From: Prevotella sp.
GTDB taxonomy: Bacteria; Bacteroidota; Bacteroidia; Bacteroidales; Bacteroidaceae
Assembly (NCBI GenBank): GCA_016291915.1
Contig: JAEEZP010000176.1
Location: 1 to 6,836, forward strand
Reading direction: 5' to 3'
Length of the DNA stretch: 6,836 nucleotides
A model generated the notes under the pieces. That model did no database searches. It saw nothing but the letters and a program-made list of their open reading frames with translations, and had not been told where the DNA came from. The stretch's first letter is position 1, and every line of letters starts with the position of its first letter. The position numbers were made by a program, and so were the translations under genes. Shown here piece after piece: positions 1-6,593 of the stretch.

Positions 1-393
1 ATAATAATTGCTGTCATTAATGATATACGTTTCAAAACGGGTATTGGTAACCTCACGGATATCAATAGGGACAAAAGCCAGATAGGCAGACATTACATCT
101 CCACCTTTACGCTCTTCAGGCGGTAGCTTGAAGGTTACAGGACGGTCAGAAGGATCTTCTGATATGGATACTGTCTTGGCTGCCACCCCCCTTACATCTG
201 TTTTCCCAGATTGAAACTGTTGCGGTACCTTATCGTAATTCTCAGATTCAACAACGATTACATCCTTAATATGAGTAGGTATCTGGAAACCGTCTTCATC
301 CTCTACAAGGACTATCTCTTTTCCTTTAAAACCAGCAATGACGCCACCACCTATCTCGCTGACGAACCGTACTTTATCTCCAATTTTCATCAT
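1..393 (-). CDS. DUF2027 / Smr-family protein, N-terminal part (cut by left window edge)
   Basis: The 131 codons visible run off the left edge without a stop. The protein opens MMKIGDKVRFVSEIGGGVIA, a small beta-barrel-like start found in Bacteroidetes proteins annotated as DUF2027 or Smr/MutS2-like. A basic linker follows (about residues 60-90). The DUF2027 domain then begins around residue 95 with GGDVMSAYLAFVPIDIREVT and continues to the edge at NDSNYY. Family members usually end in an Smr domain, a nuclease or nucleic-acid-binding fold, but that part is not in the window, so no function is proven here. Two ATG codons are adjacent (391-393 and 388-390). Relatives begin MKIGDKV, so the second is equally plausible. 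The purine-rich AAAGAAAG just upstream could serve either. The gene starts 7 nt after the queA stop, which implies co-transcription and possibly translational coupling. Confidence 0.85.
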   Translation of the reverse strand, partial: MMKIGDKVRFVSEIGGGVIAGFKGKEIVLVEDEDGFQIPTHIKDVIVVESENYDKVPQQFQSGKTDVRGVAAKTVSISEDPSDRPVTFKLPPEERKGGDVMSAYLAFVPIDIREVTNTRFETYIINDSNYY

Positions 394-400
394 TCTTTCT

Positions 401-1615
401 TTATGGTATTAACAAACTGCTGTCTCCATAGCTCAGAAACCTAAAATCATTGGCCAAAGCGTAGTCATAGATTCTTCTCCAATCACCATTTACAAAGGCA
501 CTTACCAAAAGGAGGAGCGTACTTTGTGGTTGATGGAAATTGGTTATAAGCATCTTGACAATCTTATAGTCATAACCGGGAGCAATGATTATTTGAGTAT
601 CTGCTTGAAGTACATTTAAATGATTACGTTCCATATAATCCATAATCTGCTGTAATGCCTCTATAGGTGACAACTGATAATGTATATCATATGGTTCCCA
701 TTGGTCAACATGCAATAATTCAGACGAGTATTCGGGATTATTAGCCAACTTACAACCGATATAATAAAGACTTTCCAAGGTTCTTACACTTGTGGTCCCA
801 ACGGCAATGGCAGAGGCATGATACTGGATGAGCTTCTCTATCGTGGTTTTTTTTACACTGAAAAACTCAGTATGCATCATATGGCCTTCAATTTCCTTAC
901 TCTTCACCGGTTTGAAGGTGCCTGCTCCTACATGTAAAGTAATCTCTTCACGAATGATCTGTTTCTGATCTATTGCATCCAACACCTCTTGGGTAAAATG
1001 TAAACCGGCAGTAGGTGCTGCTACACTACCTTTTATCTTGGAATATACAGTCTGATAGGTTATCTTGTCACTCTCTTCTGTATTTCTGTTTAGATAAGGA
1101 GGTATCGGCAATTCGCCCACCGCATCAATAATTTCTGCAAAACTGATACTGTTATCATTCCACTCAAAATCCACCTTATAGCTGGTCTGATGCATCTCTT
1201 GGCGTCGAACAGTAAGAGTAATTTCCTTTCCGTGAATATCCATGATCTTTTGCAGATCACCTTCTTTCCATTTCTTAAGGTTCCCAATGATACAATACCA
1301 GGAACAGTGACTTCTTGCTTGGAATATCTGTTCATAATCAGTAGGAACTGCAGGCTCTAAAAGAAATACTTCGATCAAAGCACCAGTCTTTTTCCTAAAA
1401 TGAAGTCTTGCCTGTATAACACGTGTATTGTTAAACACAAGAAGTGTATCTGATGGAAGATAATTGGGAAGATGATAGAAGACGTCTTGAGAAATAGAAC
1501 CTTTATTATATATCAACAACTTACTTTGATCCCGACGACTGATAGGAAACTTCGCTATTCGTTCGTCGGGTAAAGGATAATTATAGTCTTCTATTTTAAT
1601 ATGTTTCGTATCCAA
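401..1615 (-). CDS. queA: S-adenosylmethionine:tRNA ribosyltransferase-isomerase QueA
   Basis: This cytoplasmic enzyme transfers and isomerises the ribosyl part of SAM onto 7-aminomethyl-7-deazaguanine at tRNA position 34, giving epoxyqueuosine in the queuosine pathway. The 404-residue product carries the family blocks in order: LLVFNNTRVIQARL (58-71), GSVAAPTAGLHFT (196-208), LHVGAGTF (227-234), AVGTTSVRTLES (271-282), LITNFHQPQSTLLLLVSAF (356-374) and a FLSYGDSSLLIP end. It is longer than E. coli QueA (about 356 residues), mostly because of extra sequence at about residues 284-337. The start is a TTG at 1613-1615, giving MDTKHIKIEDYNYPLPDER, which matches where QueA homologues begin. No ATG lies near it: the frame stays open upstream to 1897 but overlaps the PAP2 gene and encodes unrelated sequence. 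It begins 11 nt after the PAP2 stop. Function is near certain; the start is likely. Confidence 0.97.
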   Translation of the reverse strand: MDTKHIKIEDYNYPLPDERIAKFPISRRDQSKLLIYNKGSISQDVFYHLPNYLPSDTLLVFNNTRVIQARLHFRKKTGALIEVFLLEPAVPTDYEQIFQARSHCSWYCIIGNLKKWKEGDLQKIMDIHGKEITLTVRRQEMHQTSYKVDFEWNDNSISFAEIIDAVGELPIPPYLNRNTEESDKITYQTVYSKIKGSVAAPTAGLHFTQEVLDAIDQKQIIREEITLHVGAGTFKPVKSKEIEGHMMHTEFFSVKKTTIEKLIQYHASAIAVGTTSVRTLESLYYIGCKLANNPEYSSELLHVDQWEPYDIHYQLSPIEALQQIMDYMERNHLNVLQADTQIIIAPGYDYKIVKMLITNFHQPQSTLLLLVSAFVNGDWRRIYDYALANDFRFLSYGDSSLLIP

Positions 1616-1626
1616 GGTAATAAAAT

Positions 1627-2319
1627 TTAAATACAAACAATAGTGGCTCTGATAATGGAATAGATAAGAATGAATATCATCATGGTAATCACGACATCTA
1701 TATCTGATATAGCAAAGCCTGTTGATGTGAAATGAGATGAGATATAATTGATTTTTGGCGTAAAACGATAATATATCTTCTGATAGAAATAATATATAAT
1801 AAAACCAAGTGTGACACCCACAAGTAGTCCGCACAGAATATCTGATGGATAATGCATACCAAGATATAGACGGGAGTAGCAGTTGAACAGACACCATAAT
1901 ATCATGGCGATAATAAGCTTTTTCTCTCTAACTAACAGAGATACGAAAATGGCAACAGATGAGGTGTTGGCAGCATGAGCTGACCAGAAACTATAATCCT
2001 TAGATGCAAAACCATATACGGTATCAATAAGATATTTGATATTGGGATCCATACACGGACGAAGTCGACCGACCAATGGCTTTATGATAAGATCGGTTAA
2101 TCCGGCAGTAATAAGAATACACAATGCAGCAAAACACAGTGTAAAAAGAATCTGAAAAACAGATTCTTTGTTTTTTATCACCAAATATATCAAACAGATA
2201 TAAAGGGGTATCCATGTCAAACCGTTGGTCAGTGTACCTACTACACTGTCCCAAAACAAAGAATCACTCCCGTTAAAGAAGTACAATATTTGTCTATCCA
2301 GATCTAACAATGAATCCAT
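1627..2319 (-). CDS. PAP2-family membrane phosphatase
   Basis: This 230-residue integral membrane protein belongs to the PAP2 (type 2 phosphatidic acid phosphatase) superfamily, which removes phosphate from lipid phosphates or diphosphates such as phosphatidate, phosphatidylglycerophosphate or undecaprenyl diphosphate. All three catalytic motifs are present: K80-x6-R87-P88 (KPLVGRLRP), S113-A-H115 (SAH in place of the usual SGH), and S149-R150-x5-H156-x3-D160 (SRLYLGMHYPSD). Hydrophobic segments lie near residues 36-48, 55-75, 120-146 and 161-178. An extra one forms the C-terminus (about 208-229), after a polar stretch. The substrate cannot be read from the sequence. The ATG follows directly on the TAA of the upstream batD-batE gene (TAAATG), a tight coupling arrangement. 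The link to Bat function is by position only. Confidence 0.93.
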   Translation of the reverse strand: MDSLLDLDRQILYFFNGSDSLFWDSVVGTLTNGLTWIPLYICLIYLVIKNKESVFQILFTLCFAALCILITAGLTDLIIKPLVGRLRPCMDPNIKYLIDTVYGFASKDYSFWSAHAANTSSVAIFVSLLVREKKLIIAMILWCLFNCYSRLYLGMHYPSDILCGLLVGVTLGFIIYYFYQKIYYRFTPKINYISSHFTSTGFAISDIDVVITMMIFILIYSIIRATIVCI

Positions 2320-3102
2320 TTATATCTTTTCTATGGTTTTCGTCTGTATCCACCCGTCACGACCATCTGTTAACCGAATTCCTTTCCAGTCTTTCATGGT
2401 GTTATCTTGTATCTCTACTTTTGTTCCCTCATGTATAACTGTAATATCGGAAGCCCCGGAAGAAGGTGTCTTTTTTATGGTAGCAGAGGGTGCTACAACA
2501 ATGGCTGTATTCCTGTTTCCTAAGATTTTCTTTTGTTGGAAAGCGAACACATTACTGAGCACGAAAAGAAAAAGGAAAAGTATACCTCCATAGAAACCTA
2601 CCCTTCTGATAGCGATATTGCCAGCGAAAAGATAGGCCAACACCAGTATCAGAGATAAGATCAGGCTGAAAATAGATAGCCGAGCCCATCCATCAACATT
2701 CATTAAGTTAACCACGGAACGCATCCATGTTACAAAAAACATCTCACTCTTTGGTGTTATTTTATCAATGGTCTTTGAACGAGCCATTTGAAGGTTAAAA
2801 CGGATATCATCATCAGAGGGTGACAAAAGGAGTGCACGTTCGTAGTTGATGATTGCCCGTGTAATATTATCTGTTCTATAATAGGCATTACCCAGATTGT
2901 AATACAACTCTGCACTAGCCCCACTCTTCAACAACTCCTCATAATCATAGATCGCCTGTTGATAGTTACCTTTACTATATTCACTATCGGCATTTTCTTT
3001 TGTAATGGCATGAGTTAATGTAGGAACATACAATAATATGATGAATGTCAACAAAACACTCTTAATAGATTTTTCTGATTTCTTTGAGCGTTTCGCTTTC
3101 AT
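2320..3102 (-). other. BatE-like module inside the fusion, with possible own start
   Basis: Residue Met600 of the fusion (codon 3100-3102) is followed by a basic n-region (KAKRSKKSEKSIK), a hydrophobic core (VLLTFIILLYVPTL) and a THA signal-peptidase-like site, then TPRs. Read alone, this is a well-formed 260-residue BatE with a signal peptide. A purine-rich GAAGAG lies 3 nt before the ATG. Separate expression by internal initiation, or signal-peptidase cleavage after residue 631, is therefore possible. Both are inference; the reading frame itself is continuous with BatD. Confidence 0.6.
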
Positions 3103-4899
3103 CGACTCTTCTATCTTCGTGATGGCATCCATAGCCGTTTCAAATGTCTTATTCATATTTCCTTTCACATCTCCAGGGGCATAACGAGCATATTCACAGG
3201 AGTCAAGAGCCTCAAGGAACTTGTTGGTGGTTTCCTGATCTATGTCGTGTTCGCGGAGTTTCTCTTCTATATTATCATGAGATAAATCCGTAACGGGAAT
3301 ATTCATCTTGTCACCGACATATCCCCACAGAGCACGAAGTACCTCATCATAAAACTCATTGTGTTTGTTTTCCAACATCAGTTTGTGAGATAACTTCAGT
3401 CGTTTGGTAGCTATCTTATTGGCTTTCTTTCCCTTCACCTTCACAATGTCAGCATTCTCTATAGCTCTCCGACGGAAGATAATCATAATAATTAGAAATG
3501 CAGCTAATAGAGTAATTAGTATCAACCAATAAGAGGTACTACCAAAGAAGAGATTCTTAACATCCTGACGATTATACTTACCTGTCTTGATGGCATGTAT
3601 ATCTTGGTTTTGCTCTTCTGTAAAATCTGCACTGTTACTGCTATTCCCTGACCCCTTTTCTACAGTGAGATCGAACGATTGTGTTTTGATCGTCTTATAT
3701 GTATCAGCTGCTGTATCATAATATGTAAAGGATACTGCTGGTATCTTGTACTTACCTGGATTACGTGGTACAGCAAGGAAGTCATAAATCATATTTCCTT
3801 CTACCCCATTAGCAGTCAACTTTGTCTTATCCGTAATCTTCGCATCGTATTTATCGAAGTCTTTGGGGAAATCAACAACAGGTTGTTTAATCAGTTTGAG
3901 GTTTCCTACACCTCCTACCACAACCCTTATAGTAATTGGATCATTTGCCTTGATCTCTGACTTATTCAATTGAGCTGAGATGTTAAAATGTCCGACTCCA
4001 CCTGAGAAATCAGCCGGTTTCTTTGGTAAAGGATCAACCTGTATCATCAGTCCTGGAGCCTTGATACTACGCTTTACTTCCACATAGCCGCTACCTCCGT
4101 TGAAGAATGCCTCAAACGGATCCACATTACGGTTTTGCTGTACTACAGTACCATTGAAGGTAATACTGGGAATCTCCAGTTTGCCGGTCATCTGCGGATA
4201 CATCACATACTGACTCCATGTCACAGAACGGTAGTTCCTTCCGTTGACATTCTCTATGTGGAATGACTTCTGTTGTGGTAGTTTTACTTCTTGAGAATGG
4301 AATCCTGTAAGATCAGGCATTTTTCCTTCCAGTTGTGTAAGATCCACCAAGGTATATACTTTATAAGTAAGAAGAACAGGTTCCTGTTCATGTACACGCT
4401 TTTTATTAGCACTTACTTTGATGAACAGATCATTACCAGTAATGGCACTGCCGGCTGTACGCATCTGATGACTATTCTGATAATCATCGTGCATTTTAGG
4501 AGGATTATTACCATTATTGTTATTTCCAGAAACTGTAATCTTTAATGGATGAGAAGAGATCGTCTTGCCATTGACATGGACATGTGCCGGAGGTATCGTA
4601 TAAGATCCATTCTTGTTGGCACAGAGAATAAATGTATACGTAATGGATGAGGAACTGCTAGTATGACCGTTCACCATCTGAAAACTACTCTGTGTAGAGG
4701 TATAAGGTCCTGTGATAATTTCTAATGCATCAGGAATCTCCCCAACACGGAAATCCGTTCCACTTTGGGTGTCTAACGTATAAGTCAGACGGAAGTTCTC
4801 CCCATTCTGGACATTAGACGGCGCACTCACACTCAGCGTCTGTGCGTGGAGCATGAATGATGCCAATATAAGACAATATGTTAATAGTAATCTGTTCAT
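2320..4899 (-). CDS. batD: BatD-BatE fusion protein: BatD beta-sandwich/TM protein joined to TPR and SH3 module
   Basis: This single uninterrupted 859-residue frame joins two usual Bat proteins. The BatD part has a signal peptide (1-19, cleavage likely after LHA), a periplasmic beta-rich region with BatD hallmarks such as HEQEPVLLTYKVYT (170-183) and KANDPITIRVVVGGVGNLKL (317-336), an Asn-rich linker (126-132), a TM helix (about 457-475) and a basic cytoplasmic region (476-613) containing LWGYVGDKMNIPVTDLSHDN. The BatE part follows: a second hydrophobic segment (614-631) ending THA, TPRs (about 633-708), two TM helices (about 741-759 and 768-787) with an RR loop between, and a bacterial SH3-like domain (about 798-859). 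The positive-inside rule puts TPR and SH3 in the periplasm. Bat proteins are membrane/periplasmic partners of MoxR ATPases and were tied to aerotolerance in B. fragilis; the mechanism is unresolved. The start ATG lies 1 nt past the batC stop. Confidence 0.93.
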   Translation of the reverse strand: MNRLLLTYCLILASFMLHAQTLSVSAPSNVQNGENFRLTYTLDTQSGTDFRVGEIPDALEIITGPYTSTQSSFQMVNGHTSSSSSITYTFILCANKNGSYTIPPAHVHVNGKTISSHPLKITVSGNNNNGNNPPKMHDDYQNSHQMRTAGSAITGNDLFIKVSANKKRVHEQEPVLLTYKVYTLVDLTQLEGKMPDLTGFHSQEVKLPQQKSFHIENVNGRNYRSVTWSQYVMYPQMTGKLEIPSITFNGTVVQQNRNVDPFEAFFNGGSGYVEVKRSIKAPGLMIQVDPLPKKPADFSGGVGHFNISAQLNKSEIKANDPITIRVVVGGVGNLKLIKQPVVDFPKDFDKYDAKITDKTKLTANGVEGNMIYDFLAVPRNPGKYKIPAVSFTYYDTAADTYKTIKTQSFDLTVEKGSGNSSNSADFTEEQNQDIHAIKTGKYNRQDVKNLFFGSTSYWLILITLLAAFLIIMIIFRRRAIENADIVKVKGKKANKIATKRLKLSHKLMLENKHNEFYDEVLRALWGYVGDKMNIPVTDLSHDNIEEKLREHDIDQETTNKFLEALDSCEYARYAPGDVKGNMNKTFETAMDAITKIEESMKAKRSKKSEKSIKSVLLTFIILLYVPTLTHAITKENADSEYSKGNYQQAIYDYEELLKSGASAELYYNLGNAYYRTDNITRAIINYERALLLSPSDDDIRFNLQMARSKTIDKITPKSEMFFVTWMRSVVNLMNVDGWARLSIFSLILSLILVLAYLFAGNIAIRRVGFYGGILFLFLFVLSNVFAFQQKKILGNRNTAIVVAPSATIKKTPSSGASDITVIHEGTKVEIQDNTMKDWKGIRLTDGRDGWIQTKTIEKI

Positions 4900-4900
4900 C

Positions 4901-5563
4901 TTACCAATTCTTCTCCAAATTACGTTTCTGAGGAGTCTGCATCGCCTTTTTCATTCTCTGTTGCGTGGCTTTCTCTTCTTGGATAGCCGCGTTAAGAAGT
5001 TGTTCTGCATTCTCCTTACTCATCTGCTGATTCTCTTGTTGCTGTTGCTGTTGTTCTTTTTTCTTATTATCTTTCTGATCTTTATTCTGATCTTTCTTTT
5101 GATTCTGCTTATCTTTATTCTGATCTTGATTTTCTTTCTTTCTTTGTTTGCAGAGCGCCAGATTATAACGTGTCTCATCATCTTTGGGATTATTCCTCAA
5201 CGATTCCTGATATGCGGTAATAGCCTCTTGATACATCTGGTGATTTTGACAGATAACACCGATATTATGATACACCTTTGCTTTTCTGAGAGGATTCGTT
5301 TCAAGCTGTCCTGCTTTTTCATATTGTACAATAGCGGCTGAATCTTTCTGTTGCATCATCAGTGCACAACCGAGATTATATAGTGCCTGGGGATTACTGG
5401 GATTCTTCTCAATTGCTTTCCTGTAGTGAACCTCTGCTTTGGGATAATCTTTCGCGTGATATCTGCTATTTCCATCACGGATGGACTGTCGGTCACTCTG
5501 TGCTTTAGCTACAGCGCAACAAATAATCATAATGAGCAATATGTAAAATCTCGTACTCTTCAT
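4901..5563 (-). CDS. batC: BatC: secreted TPR protein of the Bat complex
   Basis: This 220-residue protein begins with a signal peptide (about 1-21, ending AKA before Q22), so it should act in the periplasm. Three TPR units follow (about 23-56, 57-90 and 94-131), with typical helices such as ALYNLGCALMM and AITAYQESLRNNPKDDETRY. A long charged, low-complexity linker rich in K, Q, N and D (about 140-180) includes a run of six Gln. The C-terminal part (about 185-220, AEQLLNAAIQEEKATQQRM to a LEKNW end) resembles the conserved C-terminus of Bacteroidetes BatC proteins. Its likely role is as a protein-interaction scaffold for BatA/B/D; no catalytic motif is seen. Its ATG overlaps the batB stop (ATGA), with purine-rich GAGAAGAA immediately before, and its stop lies 1 nt before the batD start. 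TPR identity is firm; the BatC name rests on order and C-terminus. Confidence 0.92.
   Translation of the reverse strand: MKSTRFYILLIMIICCAVAKAQSDRQSIRDGNSRYHAKDYPKAEVHYRKAIEKNPSNPQALYNLGCALMMQQKDSAAIVQYEKAGQLETNPLRKAKVYHNIGVICQNHQMYQEAITAYQESLRNNPKDDETRYNLALCKQRKKENQDQNKDKQNQKKDQNKDQKDNKKKEQQQQQQENQQMSKENAEQLLNAAIQEEKATQQRMKKAMQTPQKRNLEKNW
5060..5125 (-). repeat. Two-copy 33-bp imperfect tandem repeat in batC linker
   Basis: Residues 147-157 (DQNKDKQNQKK) and 158-168 (DQNKDQKDNKK) are two in-frame 11-residue units. At the DNA level a 17-nt exact direct repeat occurs at 5078-5094 and 5111-5127, a 33-nt period. Next to it a CAA/CAG run at 5036-5053 encodes six Gln. The stretch is a flexible linker and a plausible site of length variation between strains. 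Confidence 0.75.
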
Positions 5564-6582
5564 TTCTTCTCAAACAGTTTAATACCTTTAAACAATGGGT
5601 TCTTACTCTCCATAACACATACCTCGAGAATTAACAAGAGAAGTGCAAGAATACCAAACGCTTGGAACTGGTCATCATACTCACTATAGATGGTACTGGA
5701 GATCTCTCCTTTCTGTAGTTTGATGAGCTCGTTATTTAACTTCCGTTGTGCCTCATTTGTGTTGTTTACATGGATATATGCACCACCGCCAGCTTGTGCT
5801 ATCTCCTGACACATCTGTTCGTTCAGCCGAGACATCACAACATTTCCAGAGTGATCCTTCATATAACCACCCTCTCCATCAGGTATAGGACTGCCTTCTG
5901 AAGAACCTACTCCTAATACAAAGACTCTCACACCTTTCTTTTTTGCCAACTGGGCAGCTTCCACAGCTCCACCCTCATGGTCTTCACCATCCGTGATGAT
6001 AATAATCGCCCTACCGATCTTTTCTTGTTGAGTAAAACTCTTTAAACCAACATTGATGGCTTCTGCGATGTTCGTGCCTTGTGTGGCAATGAGTGACGGG
6101 TCAGTATTTTGAAGGAACATCTTAGCAGATACATAGTCACTTGTGATAGGCAATTGGATAAAAGCATTACCTGCAAATACAATCAATCCTACCTTATCCT
6201 GTGTAAAGTTGTCCACCATATTTTCTATCAACATCTTACTCTTATCCAGACGCGAAGGAACGATATCCTCAGCACGCATGGAATTACTGATATCAAAGGC
6301 AATCATCGTCTCAATGCCGTTACGCGTTTCGTGGGATACTTTCGAACCCAATTGTGGGCGGGCTAACATCAGGATTAGAAGGGTTAAAGCTCCTTCCAAC
6401 AACCAAAATTTTATCGCAGCACGCTTACGAGAGACATCCGGCATCAGACCCTTTAAAAGACTTAAATCGCCGAAAGCCTTCAACTTCTTTTTACGGTCAC
6501 GAAGGGTATAGAATCGTATGAGTGCTAATATGGGTATTAGCACCAGAAGATATAGATATATAGGACTTTCAAATCTGAACAT
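5560..6582 (-). CDS. batB: BatB: membrane-anchored von Willebrand factor A protein
   Basis: This 340-residue protein has the Bat layout: an N-terminal two-helix membrane region (TM about 8-25 and 58-75) separated by a strongly basic loop, a VWA domain (about 90-285), and a C-terminal TM helix (about 307-325) with a basic tail. The metal-binding MIDAS site is complete: D97-x-S99-x-S101 (DISNS), T170 (in TQGTNIAEA) and D198 (ITDGEDHEGG). The VWA should therefore bind a divalent cation and engage partner proteins. Basic residues flank the membrane side of each helix so as to place the VWA domain in the periplasm. It starts 11 nt after the batA stop without a visible Shine-Dalgarno sequence and ends in an ATGA overlap with batC. 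Bat VWA proteins work with MoxR-type AAA+ ATPases, whose gene would be upstream, outside the window. Confidence 0.95.
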   Translation of the reverse strand: MFRFESPIYLYLLVLIPILALIRFYTLRDRKKKLKAFGDLSLLKGLMPDVSRKRAAIKFWLLEGALTLLILMLARPQLGSKVSHETRNGIETMIAFDISNSMRAEDIVPSRLDKSKMLIENMVDNFTQDKVGLIVFAGNAFIQLPITSDYVSAKMFLQNTDPSLIATQGTNIAEAINVGLKSFTQQEKIGRAIIIITDGEDHEGGAVEAAQLAKKKGVRVFVLGVGSSEGSPIPDGEGGYMKDHSGNVVMSRLNEQMCQEIAQAGGGAYIHVNNTNEAQRKLNNELIKLQKGEISSTIYSEYDDQFQAFGILALLLLILEVCVMESKNPLFKGIKLFEKK

Positions 6583-6593
6583 AGTCTTACATT

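Noticed and set aside
847..854. T-run on the plus strand as a possible terminator
   Set aside because: No GC-rich hairpin precedes it and it lies within the conserved coding region of queA on the other strand.
1090..1335. Minus-strand open frame within queA, and similar plus-strand frames at 211-444, 2225-2593, 3679-3960, 4291-4545, 5426-5689 and 6109-6511
   Set aside because: Each is covered by a long gene with recognisable domains in another frame. None has a recognisable motif or independent start context.
1616..1680. Bacteroidetes-type promoter (TAnnTTTG) before queA
   Set aside because: The minus strand has TATTGTTTG close to the start, but the spacing is one base off, it lies only about 20 nt from the TTG, and no -33 TTTG element is convincing.
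1616..1897. Upstream extension of the queA reading frame to an ATG at 1897
   Set aside because: The extra 94 residues have no QueA similarity, overlap the PAP2 gene including its third motif region, and are low in plausibility (many Tyr, Cys, His). The TTG at 1613-1615 fits homologue N-termini.
4853..5341. Plus-strand Leu/Ile/Phe-rich open frame that looks like a membrane protein
   Set aside because: It is the antisense of the Lys/Gln/Asn-rich linker of batC, where AAA/CAA/AAC-type codons read backwards as Leu, Phe and Ile. batC is clearly real with signal peptide, TPRs and conserved C-terminus.
5501..5563. Possible lipoprotein signal in BatC because of a Cys pair in the N-terminal hydrophobic stretch
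   Set aside because: The residues before Cys15/Cys16 (MII) do not make a lipobox, which needs a small residue before Cys. A normal cleavage site follows at AKA-Q.
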